A DNA stretch of 64,000 nt from Solirubrobacterales bacterium. GTDB taxonomy: Bacteria; Actinomycetota; Thermoleophilia; Solirubrobacterales; 70-9. Below, in pieces: positions 1 through 7,937 of this stretch. Below the pieces are notes generated by a model. That model ran no database searches, was not told where the DNA came from, and saw only the letters and a list, made by a program, of their open reading frames with translations. The position numbers and the translations under genes are program-made. Numbering within the stretch: position 1 is the first letter of the stretch; each line of letters opens with the position of its first letter. The DNA is taken from assembly GCA_017304845.1 (NCBI GenBank), contig JAFKLL010000013.1:62001-126000 (forward strand), in the 5' to 3' direction.

Positions 1-564
1 ATCCGCTGGATGCAGAAGAAGTCACGGGCCGAGATCGCCGAGCGCCGAGCCGAGGTGGTCGCCCGCCTGCGCGAGGTCGCGCCGATCGAGATCGTCAACG
101 GCGGCGGCACCGGGTCGCTGGACTCGACCTCGGCCGAGGAGGCGGTGACCGAGGTGACCGCCGGATCGGGCTTCTTCGCCCCCGCGCAGTTCGACGCCTA
201 CACCCGCTTCAGCCTCCGGCCGGCGGCCGGCTACGCCCTGCCGGTGGTGCGGCGCCCCGGCGCCGGGGTGGTCACCGCGCTCGGCGGCGGCTACCTGGCC
301 TCGGGCCCGCTCGATCCCGGCCGGATGCCGGTTCCCTGGCTCCCGCCCGGCCTCGAGTTCGACAAGGAGGAGGGCGCCGGCGAGGTCCAGACCCCGCTGA
401 CCGGGGCCGCCGCCGACGCGCTCGCCCTCGGCGACAACGTCTACCTGAGGCATGCCAAGGCGGGCGAGCTCTGCGAGCGGTTCGCCTCCCTCCTGCTGAT
501 CGAGGGCGACGAGATCGTCGACGAGATCCCCACCTACCGGGGCGAGGGCGAGACCTTCCTCTAG
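1..564 (+). CDS. Amino-acid deaminase/aldolase (D-threonine aldolase / D-serine dehydratase-like), 5'-truncated
   Basis: The gene is open from the first base, so its N-terminal part, including the expected PLP-binding lysine of the alanine-racemase-type barrel, lies outside the window. The visible 187 residues carry a Gly-rich phosphate-loop-like GGGTGS stretch and a C-terminal RHAKAGELCER segment. That His/Cys-containing segment sits where the D-serine dehydratase/D-threonine aldolase family keeps its C-terminal metal-site domain. The family cleaves or deaminates D-beta-hydroxy amino acids using PLP and a divalent metal. The stop overlaps by 4 bp the stop of the convergent CoA-transferase gene, leaving no room for separate terminators. 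Substrate cannot be told from this fragment. Confidence 0.75.
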   Translation: MRWMQKKSRAEIAERRAEVVARLREVAPIEIVNGGGTGSLDSTSAEEAVTEVTAGSGFFAPAQFDAYTRFSLRPAAGYALPVVRRPGAGVVTALGGGYLASGPLDPGRMPVPWLPPGLEFDKEEGAGEVQTPLTGAAADALALGDNVYLRHAKAGELCERFASLLLIEGDEIVDEIPTYRGEGETFL

Positions 565-1703
565 GCCGACCCCGGCTCGGCCGGCGGGGCCTGGCGGTAG
601 GTGGGCGGGGTGAGGCTGAGCCCGATCGGGTTGGCCGGCACCGTGACCGTGGAGCCGTCCGTCCGGGAGAGCGAGACCGTGGGGTCGAGGCCGAGCGACT
701 CCGCGAACTGGAAGGCACGGTCGATGCCGTTGACCCGTCCGGCCGGGACCCGCGCGGCGGAGAGCCGCTCGATCCAGGTGTCGACCGTCTCCCGCGCGAG
801 CACGGCCTCCAGCTCGACCCGCAACGCGTCCCGGTTCGCGACCCGGTTCTCGTTGGTCGAGAAGCGATCGTCGTCGGCGAGGCCGAGCCCGAGCACCCCG
901 CAGAGGTCGCCGAACTGCCGGTCGTTGCCGACCGCGAGGACCAGGTCGCCGTCGGCGGCCGGGTAGGCCGAGTAGGGCGCGATCGAGGGGTGGTCGTTAC
1001 CCATGCGGCCGGGCACGACGCCGGCCGCCGTGTAGGCGGAGGACTGGTTGGCCAGGGCCGAGAGCAGCGAGGAGAGGAGGTCGATGTCGACCCGCTGCCC
1101 GGCGCCGGTCGCCTCGCGGTGACGGAGCGCCGCGAACATGCCGATCGTGGCGAAGAGGCCGGCCAGGATGTCGACCATCGCGACCCCTACCTTCTGCGGG
1201 CCGCCGTCCTCGGCGCCGGTGATGCTCATCAGGCCACCGACCGCCTGGACCAGGAGGTCGTAGCCGGGCAGGGCGGCGCCGCCGCCGTTGCCGAACCCGG
1301 TGATCGAGCAGTAGACGAGGCCGGGGTTCAGCTCGGAGATGTCCCCGTAGCCAAGGCCGAGCTCGTCCATCAGGCCGGCCCGGAAGTTCTCGACCACCAC
1401 GTCGGCCTTGGTCATCAGCCGCCAGGCTTCGGCCCGGCCCTTCTCGGTCTGCAGGTCGATCACCCGCGAGGTCTTGTTGCGGTTGACCGAGAGGAAGTAG
1501 GTCGAGGTGCCCCGGTCGTCCTGCGGCGGGCGCCAGGCACGGGTGTCGTCGCCGACGCCGGGGCGCTCGATCTTGATCACCTCGGCACCGAGGTCGGCCA
1601 GCATCATGGTCGCGAACGGCCCCGCCAACACGCGGGAGAAGTCGACCACGACCAGGCCGTCGAGCACGGACGGGCTTTCCGGGTTCGGGTTCATGGTGTT
1701 CAT
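561..1703 (-). CDS. CaiB/BaiF (family III) CoA-transferase, possible glutarate CoA-transferase
   Basis: This 380-residue protein is of normal length for family III CoA-transferases, which move CoA between carboxylic acids through an aspartyl thioester. It opens with the family pattern VDFSRVLAGPFATMMLADLGA, and Asp178 in AMVDILAG fits the catalytic aspartate. The start overlaps the stop of the dehydrogenase gene upstream by 4 bp, so translation is probably coupled. Lying in one operon with glutaryl-CoA dehydrogenase suggests the SUGCT-type reaction, glutarate plus succinyl-CoA giving glutaryl-CoA. The family is certain and the substrate is inferred from neighbours. A second in-frame ATG lies 9 bases downstream. 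Confidence 0.88.
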   Translation of the reverse strand: MNTMNPNPESPSVLDGLVVVDFSRVLAGPFATMMLADLGAEVIKIERPGVGDDTRAWRPPQDDRGTSTYFLSVNRNKTSRVIDLQTEKGRAEAWRLMTKADVVVENFRAGLMDELGLGYGDISELNPGLVYCSITGFGNGGGAALPGYDLLVQAVGGLMSITGAEDGGPQKVGVAMVDILAGLFATIGMFAALRHREATGAGQRVDIDLLSSLLSALANQSSAYTAAGVVPGRMGNDHPSIAPYSAYPAADGDLVLAVGNDRQFGDLCGVLGLGLADDDRFSTNENRVANRDALRVELEAVLARETVDTWIERLSAARVPAGRVNGIDRAFQFAESLGLDPTVSLSRTDGSTVTVPANPIGLSLTPPTYRQAPPAEPGSA

Positions 1704-2557
1704 TGGTACTCGAAGAACCCCCGGCCGGTCTTCCTTCCGAGCAGGTTGGCGGCAACCATCCGCTGCAGCAGGGGCGGCGGTGCGTAGACCCGGTCGCGGT
1801 GCTCGCGGTGCAGGGTCTCGGCGACGCTCATCACCGTGTCGAGGCCGATCAGGTCGGAGAGGCGCAGCGGCCCCATCGGGTGCCCGCAGCCTCGGACCAT
1901 GCCGGTGTCGATGTCCTCGGCCGTGGCCAGCCCCTGCTCGAACATGCGAATCGCCGAGAGCAGGTAGGGGATCAGCAGGGCGTTGACCGTGAAGCCGGCG
2001 CGGTCGGGCGCGATGATCACGTCCTTGCCGAGGACCTCGGAGGCGAACTCCACGGCCTCCGCCTGGACGGCCGGGTCGGTCAGCAGCGAGGGGATCACCT
2101 CGACCAGCTTCATGACCGGGGCCGGGTTGAAGAAGTGGAGGCCCAGCACCCTCGGGGCCAGATCGCCGGTCGCGGCGGCGATCTCGACGATCGGAACCGA
2201 CGAGGTGTTGGAGGCGAAGACCGGGCGGTCTTCCCCGAACAGCTCGGCGAGCCGGGCGAACAGCTCGAGCTTGGCCTCGCGGTCCTCGACGATCGCCTCG
2301 ACGATGAGGTCCGACCCCTTCAGGTCCCGCAGGTCGTGACCGACGGTGATCCGCCCGATCGCCGCGTCCGGGTCCGACTCCTTGCCCGCCTTGGCGGCGC
2401 GGCGGATCGACTCGGCGATTTTCCCCTCGGCCGCGCCGGCCGCGCCGGCGTCCAGCTCGACGACCCGAACCGGGATGCCGGCGCGGGCGCAGACCTCGGC
2501 GATGCCGGAACCCATGGTCCCGCCGCCGACCACTCCGACCTGATTGAAGGCAGTCAT
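1700..2557 (-). CDS. 3-hydroxybutyryl-CoA dehydrogenase
   Basis: This 285-residue NAD-dependent 3-hydroxyacyl-CoA dehydrogenase has the Rossmann motif GGGTMGSGIAE at residues 10-20 and the HFFNPAP motif with the catalytic His. The C-terminal domain contains GFTVNALLIPYL and a KTGRGFFEY end, both typical of the short bacterial enzymes. It oxidises (S)-3-hydroxybutyryl-CoA to acetoacetyl-CoA in the cytoplasm. The gene starts 10 bp after the glutaryl-CoA dehydrogenase stop and overlaps the CoA-transferase by 4 bp. In context it would act after hydration of the crotonyl-CoA made from glutaryl-CoA. No enoyl-CoA hydratase is present in the operon, so that step must be encoded elsewhere. Confidence 0.92.
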   Translation of the reverse strand: MTAFNQVGVVGGGTMGSGIAEVCARAGIPVRVVELDAGAAGAAEGKIAESIRRAAKAGKESDPDAAIGRITVGHDLRDLKGSDLIVEAIVEDREAKLELFARLAELFGEDRPVFASNTSSVPIVEIAAATGDLAPRVLGLHFFNPAPVMKLVEVIPSLLTDPAVQAEAVEFASEVLGKDVIIAPDRAGFTVNALLIPYLLSAIRMFEQGLATAEDIDTGMVRGCGHPMGPLRLSDLIGLDTVMSVAETLHREHRDRVYAPPPLLQRMVAANLLGRKTGRGFFEYQ

Positions 2558-2567
2558 CGGATCGCCC

Positions 2568-3740
2568 CTACCGGAAGGCCTGGATGCCGGTCAGCGCCTG
2601 GCCGACCGAGAGGGCGTGGACCTCGGCGGTGCCCTCATAGGTGACGACCGACTCGAGGTTGTTCATGTGGCGGATCACCGGGTACTCGACGGTGACGCCG
2701 TTGGCCCCGTGGACCTGCCGGGCGGTGCGGGCTACTTCCAGGGCGCCGTTCACGTTGGCGAACTTGCCCATGCTGACGTGATGCGGGCGGATCTTGCCCT
2801 CGTCCTTCATCCGGCCGAGGCGGAGCGCCGTCAGGTAGCCGCGGTTGACCTCGGTGGCCATCTTCGCGAGCCGTTCCTGGATCAGCTGGAAGGAGGCGAT
2901 CGGCCGGTCGAACTGGATTCGGGTGAGGCTGTACTCCAGGGCCGAGTGGTAGCAGGCGCGGGCGGCGCCGACCGCGCCCCAGACGATGCCGTAGCGGGCC
3001 TCGTTGAGGCAGGAGAGCGGGCCGCGAAGGGTGTCGACCTCGGGCAGCTCGGCGCTGGCGGGGAGCCGGACGTCGTCGAGCAGCAGCTCGGAGGTGACCG
3101 AGGCGCGCAGCGACATCTTGCCCTTGATGTCCTGGGTGGTGAACCCCTTGGTGCCGCGCGGCACCACGAAGCCGCGGACGGCCTCGCCGTCCCGGGCCCA
3201 GACCACGGCGACCTCGGAGACGGAGCCGTTGGTGATCCACATCTTCTGTCCGTTGAGGATCCAGTCGTCGCCGTCGCGACGGGCGGTGGTGCGCATCGAG
3301 CCCGGGTCGGAGCCGCTGTCGGGCTCGGTCAGGCCGAAGCAGCCGATCGCCTCGCCGGCCGCCATCTTCGGCAGCCATTCCTGCTTCTGCTCCTCGGAGC
3401 CCCACTTCCAGATCGCGAACATGGCCAACGATCCCTGTACGGAGACGAGGCTGCGGATGCCGGAGTCGCCGGCCTCGAGCTCCATGCAGGCGACGCCGTA
3501 GGCGGTGGCGCTGGCCCCGGCGCAGCCGTAGCCCTCGAGGTGCATGCCGAGCAGCCCGAGCGAACCGAGCTCGCGGGCCAGCTCGAGCGGGATCTCGCCC
3601 CGGTCGAACCATTCCCCGATCTCGGGGAGGACCCGGTCCCCGACCCACTTCCTGACGGTTTCCTGGAGGAGCTTCTCCTCGTCGGTGAGCTGTGAGCTGA
3701 TGTCGAGGAAGTCGAGCGGGTCGACGGTGCTGGAGGTCAT
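2568..3740 (-). CDS. gcdH: Glutaryl-CoA dehydrogenase (acyl-CoA dehydrogenase family)
   Basis: This 390-residue flavoprotein matches the glutaryl-CoA dehydrogenase branch rather than general acyl-CoA dehydrogenases. It has the FGLTEPDSGSDP flavin loop, FDRPIASFQLIQ, RHMNNLESVVTYEGT, and Glu369 in TYEGT at the place of the catalytic base. The enzyme oxidatively decarboxylates glutaryl-CoA to crotonyl-CoA and passes electrons to ETF. It is the first gene of a three-gene operon with 3-hydroxybutyryl-CoA dehydrogenase and a CoA-transferase. An AAGGGA sequence lies just upstream of the ATG. The AT-rich 3769-3786 palindrome and a strong hairpin separate it from the regulator genes upstream, so it probably has its own promoter. 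Confidence 0.9.
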   Translation of the reverse strand: MTSSTVDPLDFLDISSQLTDEEKLLQETVRKWVGDRVLPEIGEWFDRGEIPLELARELGSLGLLGMHLEGYGCAGASATAYGVACMELEAGDSGIRSLVSVQGSLAMFAIWKWGSEEQKQEWLPKMAAGEAIGCFGLTEPDSGSDPGSMRTTARRDGDDWILNGQKMWITNGSVSEVAVVWARDGEAVRGFVVPRGTKGFTTQDIKGKMSLRASVTSELLLDDVRLPASAELPEVDTLRGPLSCLNEARYGIVWGAVGAARACYHSALEYSLTRIQFDRPIASFQLIQERLAKMATEVNRGYLTALRLGRMKDEGKIRPHHVSMGKFANVNGALEVARTARQVHGANGVTVEYPVIRHMNNLESVVTYEGTAEVHALSVGQALTGIQAFR

Positions 3741-3768
3741 GGGTCCCTTCGAGTCATGGTTGATTTCC

Positions 3769-3786
3769 TAGATAATATACAATCTA
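3769..3786. promoter_or_regulatory. AT-rich palindromic operator/promoter candidate upstream of gcdH
   Basis: This is an 18-bp AT-rich stretch in otherwise very GC-rich DNA. Its 5-bp arms TAGAT and ATCTA flank an AT core. It lies about 30-45 bp before the gcdH start, where a promoter would sit, and on the minus strand it contains TATATT and TATTAT, both possible -10 hexamers. AT-rich GT/AC palindromes are common operators of FCD-type GntR proteins. The GntR gene immediately upstream (3845-4501) is the obvious candidate binder. Visible: palindrome and AT-richness. Inferred: function. Confidence 0.5.
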
Positions 3787-3796
3787 TAATCGAGCT

Positions 3797-3847
3797 TGAG
3801 AACGGCCTGGCAACGCTCTCTCCTCCCATCCAGCCAGGCCGTTCTCA
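3797..3847 (-). terminator. Strong hairpin at the 3' end of the GntR gene
   Basis: The arms TGAGAACGGCCTGGC and GCCAGGCCGTTCTCA form a perfect 15-bp stem with a 21-nt loop. The right arm covers the stop codon of the GntR gene. No U-tract follows on the minus strand, as is usual for GC-rich actinobacteria. It would separate the importer/regulator operon from the gcdH operon. Confidence 0.7.
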
Positions 3848-4501
3848 GGCCGGCTCTTCGAGGATGCCGCGCAGCACCTCGAGAGCCCGGGAGCGATGCG
3901 AGTCCAGGGCGCCGATCAGCTCGTCGACCTGACGCGCCAAGGCGAGCTCGACCATCACGTCATGGGCGTCCATCGCCGCCGACGTCTCCTCGGCCGAGTT
4001 GTAATAGAGGGCCCGGTAGGCCTCGGTCTTGTCCCAGAGGTTGCCGATGATCCCCAGCGTGTGGGGCCGCCCGGGAGCGTCCATCAGGCAGAAGTGGAAC
4101 TCCCGGTTGGCGCCCAGCTCACCCAGGACGTCGCGTGACTCCGCCGCCACCCGGCAGGCCCCGGCCGCCGCGACCAGCCTCGCCTCCATCACCCCGTCGA
4201 AGGAGTCCATGGTCCAGCGCACGGCCCGCTCCTCGAGCAGCTCGCGCAGCCCGTAGATCTCTTCGAGGTCGCCGATCCGCAGCTCGTTGACGAAATGCCC
4301 GCGGCGCGGCAGATAGGTGAGCTGGCCCTCGCGCTCGAGGACGCGCATCGCCTCGCGGACGGGGACGATGCTCACCCCGACCTGCTCGGCGACTTCCTCC
4401 TGCCCCACCCGCTGGCCGGGTCGCAGCCGCCGGCTGACGATCGCCTCCCGCAGCCACTCGACCACGTGCTCCTGACTCGTCTTGGGGCTGCTGCCGGGCA
4501 A
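3845..4501 (-). CDS. GntR-family transcriptional regulator (FadR/FCD type)
   Basis: This 218-residue regulator has an N-terminal winged helix, residues about 10-75, with RPGQRVGQEEVAEQVGVSIV and the wing LEREGQLTYLPRRGHFV. An all-helical FCD ligand-binding domain follows, with metal-ligand-type residues in NREFHFCLMDAPG. FCD GntR proteins usually repress catabolic operons until a carboxylate-type metabolite or its CoA ester binds. The start is a TTG five bases after the stop of the second GntR gene, and no clear Shine-Dalgarno is seen. It ends the importer operon and faces the gcdH operon, so either may be its target. The AT palindrome at 3769 is a candidate operator. Confidence 0.88.
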   Translation of the reverse strand: MPGSSPKTSQEHVVEWLREAIVSRRLRPGQRVGQEEVAEQVGVSIVPVREAMRVLEREGQLTYLPRRGHFVNELRIGDLEEIYGLRELLEERAVRWTMDSFDGVMEARLVAAAGACRVAAESRDVLGELGANREFHFCLMDAPGRPHTLGIIGNLWDKTEAYRALYYNSAEETSAAMDAHDVMVELALARQVDELIGALDSHRSRALEVLRGILEEPA

Positions 4502-4506
4502 CCGGG

Positions 4507-5295
4507 TCAGCTCGAGACGGTGGGGGTGATCCCGCTCCGCCAGAGCCTCACATAGTGCGGGCGCAGCCCGTCGAGATGAGCGTGCATCCGTTTCTCGGCC
4601 AGCTCCGCATCACCCGACTCCACCGCCTCGAGGATCAGGCGGTGATCCTCGTTGACCTGATGCATCGCCTCATGGGTCATCTCCCGCCGCCGGAAGTTCT
4701 CCTGGACCACGCCGAACACGGGCTGCGCGGCGATGTGGAGCAGGGTGTTGCCGGAGGCCGAGAGCAGATGCCCGTGGAACCCGTCGTCGCAGGAATACTG
4801 GGTCTCGGACCCGATCAGCTCCGGGTCGCTGATGATGAAGGCGCGCAGGATCTCGAGGTCCTCCTCGCTGCGGCGCTTGGCGGCCAGCCGGGCCGCGAAG
4901 CCCTCCAGCAGGTCCCGGACCTCGAGCAGCTCGTTCGGCGAGACGTCCTGCGCCTCGTTCAGCAGAGCGATGTTCGACTGCAGGAACTCCGAGATGTGAT
5001 CCGGGGTCGGCAGGGTGACGAAGCTGCCTCCGGTCGCGCCCTTGGTGGTGCGGACCAGATTCTCCGAGGAGAGCATCTTCAACGCCTCGCGTGCCGTCCC
5101 TCGACTGACACCGAACTGCTGGGCCAGAAGCGCCTCGCTGGGCAGCTTCTGGCCACGTTTCAATTCACCGCTCGTGATCAGCGAACGGAGCTGGTCATAT
5201 ACCTGTTCCGAGGCACGCCGGACCCGGGTGACCGATGCCCCCAGAGGGGCATTGCCATTCGAATCCGACCTTTTGCTCTCTCCGCTCACGCTCAT
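4507..5295 (-). CDS. GntR-family transcriptional regulator (FadR/FCD type)
   Basis: This 262-residue protein has about 30 disordered N-terminal residues and a winged helix at about 30-100 (QVYDQLRSLITSGELKRGQKLPSEALLAQQFGVSRGTAREAL is the pattern, split here by helix turns). An FCD domain with DDGFHGHLLSASGN and NEDHRLILEAVESGD follows. Its ATG directly abuts the TGA of the permease gene, so it is the fourth cistron of the importer operon and probably senses the imported compound. The best candidate operators are the twin TGTCNNACA-type sites at 9198-9206 and 14475-14483, which sit next to the -35 boxes of this operon and of the AA_synth/amidase operon. Confidence 0.88.
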   Translation of the reverse strand: MSVSGESKRSDSNGNAPLGASVTRVRRASEQVYDQLRSLITSGELKRGQKLPSEALLAQQFGVSRGTAREALKMLSSENLVRTTKGATGGSFVTLPTPDHISEFLQSNIALLNEAQDVSPNELLEVRDLLEGFAARLAAKRRSEEDLEILRAFIISDPELIGSETQYSCDDGFHGHLLSASGNTLLHIAAQPVFGVVQENFRRREMTHEAMHQVNEDHRLILEAVESGDAELAEKRMHAHLDGLRPHYVRLWRSGITPTVSS

Positions 5296-6309
5296 TCAGC
5301 CATTGACCGCGATGCGCCGACGCTCGTTGCGCCGCCTCACCAACTCCGACATTACCACCGCGATTATGAGGGCACCGCCATAGAACAACTGCTGGACGAA
5401 TGAATCTGCGCCCAGTAGCTGCAGGCCGGTGATGCCACTGACCAGGAAGAACACCGCGATGAACGTTCCCCACGGGTTGAACCTTCCCGGTTGGATCGTG
5501 GTCGCCCCCAGATAGGCCGCCGCGAAGGCCGGCAGGAGGAAGCTCAGGCCCGAGGTCGGATCGGCCGTGCCGAGCATGCCGGCGTACGCGACACCCGCCA
5601 GGCCGGCGATGAAGCCGGAGGCGGTCAGCGCCCCGATCCGCACGCGGTCGACGTTGATTCCGCTGAGCAGAGCCACGTTCCTGCCCCGGCCGACGAACAG
5701 CAGCCGCTTGCCGAGCGCGGTCCGCCCCATCACGTACCAGAGGATCACGGTGAGCAGGAGGCCGTACCAGAACAACATCGAGATGCCGAGGAAACGGTTC
5801 GTCACCGTCCAGTCGATCAGCGTGTTGCTCACCCCGGTAATGGTCCTCGCATCGGATATCCAGAGCACCACCCCCTGGAGGATCGTCCCCACCCCCAATG
5901 TCACGATGAAGGAGTCGATTCCGATCTTGACCACGATCAGGCCATTGATCAGACCGATCAACGTGCCGACCGCGATGGCCAGCAACATGGTGGGAAGCAA
6001 GGGCCACCCGTGATCGACCTGGAATATCGCGACCACCATCGAGGTGAGGGTCAGGTTCGCGGCGACCGACAGGTCGAAATCACCCGTGGTCAGCGGAACT
6101 ATCAGCGCCATCGCCAGGATCAGGAGCACGGCCTGCGATCCGAAGATGGTCTGGAAGTTGCCGGTCGTGAAGTACGTGTCGGGCCGCGCCAGACTGAACC
6201 CCAGCACCAGGATCGCCCAGACGAAGAGCAACGCGAAACGCTGCCCGAAGTTCTTGGTCCACGCCGGCCGCCGGGCCGCCCCCGCCACTGTCTGCTGAAT
6301 ACCGCTCAC
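5296..6309 (-). CDS. ABC transporter permease, ribose/RbsC type
   Basis: This 337-residue inner-membrane protein has about ten hydrophobic segments. It carries hallmarks of the branched-chain/ribose permease superfamily: LTTGDFDLSVAANLTLTSM after the third helix, VVKIGIDSFIVTLGVGTILQG, and LPAFAAAYLGATTIQPGRFNPWGT near the C-terminus. It would form a homodimeric channel for solute delivered by the lipoprotein encoded at 7938-9113. Its start overlaps the stop of the ATPase gene by 4 bp. RbsC-type permeases serve pentoses, inositol, autoinducer-2, purine-like and other polar solutes, so the family alone does not give the substrate. Confidence 0.93.
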   Translation of the reverse strand: MSGIQQTVAGAARRPAWTKNFGQRFALLFVWAILVLGFSLARPDTYFTTGNFQTIFGSQAVLLILAMALIVPLTTGDFDLSVAANLTLTSMVVAIFQVDHGWPLLPTMLLAIAVGTLIGLINGLIVVKIGIDSFIVTLGVGTILQGVVLWISDARTITGVSNTLIDWTVTNRFLGISMLFWYGLLLTVILWYVMGRTALGKRLLFVGRGRNVALLSGINVDRVRIGALTASGFIAGLAGVAYAGMLGTADPTSGLSFLLPAFAAAYLGATTIQPGRFNPWGTFIAVFFLVSGITGLQLLGADSFVQQLFYGGALIIAVVMSELVRRRNERRRIAVNG

Positions 6310-7934
6310 ATCGCCTCCTCTTGGAACTGCTCCATCTCTGACAAGGTCACGCTCTGGAGCACCTGCGAGGAGATCTCCTCCTTGGTCAACTCCGCACCGC
6401 TCATCTCCCGGGACACCTCACCGCGCGCGATGATCAGAACCCGATCGCATATCTGGGCCAGCTGCTCCGAGTCCGAGCTCGCGCAGACCACGGCCAGGCC
6501 GTTCTCCGCCGCGCGTCCCAGAAGCTCGAAGATCTGCTCCCTCGCACCGATGTCGACGCCCTGCGTCGGCTCATGCAGGAGCAGGATGCCCGGCTTCGCC
6601 TCCAGCCACTTGGCCAGGAGGACCTTCTGTTGGTTGCCGCCGCTGAGCGCCCCGAACACGGCGTCCGGGTCGCGCGGCCGGACATCGAACTCCTCCAGCA
6701 GCTCGTTGGCCCGCTCCGTCATCCGACGGTTGTCGAGCCGCCAGGGCCGGTAGCCCTGCATCACCTGCATCATCAGGTTGTCCAGCACCGACACACCGCC
6801 CAGTGCGCCGTCGCGCTGCCGGTCGGAGGGCAGCAGCGCCATGCCCGACTTGAGCGCCGCCCCGGGCGAGAGCCGGGTCAGATCGGTGGTCCGGCCGTCC
6901 CTGGCCAGCACCCCTTCGCTGACCGGCTTGGCGCCGAAGAGCGAGTAGGGGACGTCCTCGAACCCGGAGCCCATCAGCCCGGTCAGACCGAGGATCTCAC
7001 CGTCGTTCAGCTCGAAGTCGATGCCCCGCAGCCGCGGCCCGCGAAGGCCCCGCACGCTCGCGCCGCCCCGGGCCTGGGCCTGGCGGCCCCGGTCCCGCAG
7101 CGGCGCCGCCTCGGCCAGGTGGCGGCCGATGATCATCTCGACCAGGCCGGCCTTGTCCATGTCGGCGGTCCGGGCGTTGCCGAAGACCGCGCCGTCGCGG
7201 AGGACGGTCACGGCGTCGGTCAGCTCCAGCACCTCGTCGATGTCATGGGACACGAAGAGCACCGAGACGCCGCGGGCGGCGACGGTCCTCACCATGTCGA
7301 AAAGTCTCGTGATCCCTTCCCGGGGCAGGAACACGGTCGGCTCGTCGAGGACCAGCAGACCGCCTCCCGAGTCGGCGATGCCCATCACCGACCGGACGAT
7401 CGCCAGCAGCGCCGCGTCGGTCTCGCTGATCGAGGTCAGGGCGCTGTCGGGATCGAGATGCGAGAGCCCGTACTCCTCGAAGATCCGGTTCGCCCGCTCG
7501 CGTTCCTTGCGGGCGCTGAGGGCGAGGTCGTGGGCTGATCCCCACTCGACCAGCCGCAGGTTCTCCAGCACGGTCAGCTCTCGGATCAGGCCGAGGTCCT
7601 GGTGCACGAAGGAGAGGCCCAGGTCCTGGAACCGGCCGGGCGCCAGGGGCAGGTCCACCGGCCGGCCGTCCACCTCGAGGGTGCCGGCGTCGGGCTGGTG
7701 GAAGGCGTTGAGGATCTTGATCAGGGTCGACTTGCCCGACCCGTTCTCGCCGAGCAGGCCGTGGATCTCGCCCGCTCGCACCTCGAGGTCGACTCCCTTC
7801 AGGGCATGCGATCCACCGAACGACTTGCGGAGCCCGCTGAGCTTGAGTCGCGGCGCCACCGGGGAGGGCGCCGGCGGCGGCATCATGCCGCCGCCGATCT
7901 CCCTCGGTGCCGCTTTGTCAGTGGCGGCGCTCAC
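6306..7934 (-). CDS. ABC transporter ATP-binding protein, RbsA/MglA type (two fused ATPase domains)
   Basis: This 542-residue tandem ATPase energises the RbsC-type permease. Domain 1 (about 30-270) has Walker A GENGSGKST and Walker B LLVLDEPT. Where LSGGQ is expected it has the degenerate SISETDAALLAIVRS. Domain 2 (about 290-520) has a degenerate Walker A (GLMGSGFED), as is normal in RbsA proteins, and a good signature LSGGNQQKV. Its Walker B reads LLLHEPTQGVD, with His where Asp is usual. The first 25 residues are a Pro/Ala-rich extension. It starts with GTG three bases after the stop of the substrate-binding-protein gene. Confidence 0.93.
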   Translation of the reverse strand: MSAATDKAAPREIGGGMMPPPAPSPVAPRLKLSGLRKSFGGSHALKGVDLEVRAGEIHGLLGENGSGKSTLIKILNAFHQPDAGTLEVDGRPVDLPLAPGRFQDLGLSFVHQDLGLIRELTVLENLRLVEWGSAHDLALSARKERERANRIFEEYGLSHLDPDSALTSISETDAALLAIVRSVMGIADSGGGLLVLDEPTVFLPREGITRLFDMVRTVAARGVSVLFVSHDIDEVLELTDAVTVLRDGAVFGNARTADMDKAGLVEMIIGRHLAEAAPLRDRGRQAQARGGASVRGLRGPRLRGIDFELNDGEILGLTGLMGSGFEDVPYSLFGAKPVSEGVLARDGRTTDLTRLSPGAALKSGMALLPSDRQRDGALGGVSVLDNLMMQVMQGYRPWRLDNRRMTERANELLEEFDVRPRDPDAVFGALSGGNQQKVLLAKWLEAKPGILLLHEPTQGVDIGAREQIFELLGRAAENGLAVVCASSDSEQLAQICDRVLIIARGEVSREMSGAELTKEEISSQVLQSVTLSEMEQFQEEAM

Positions 7935-7937
7935 GCG

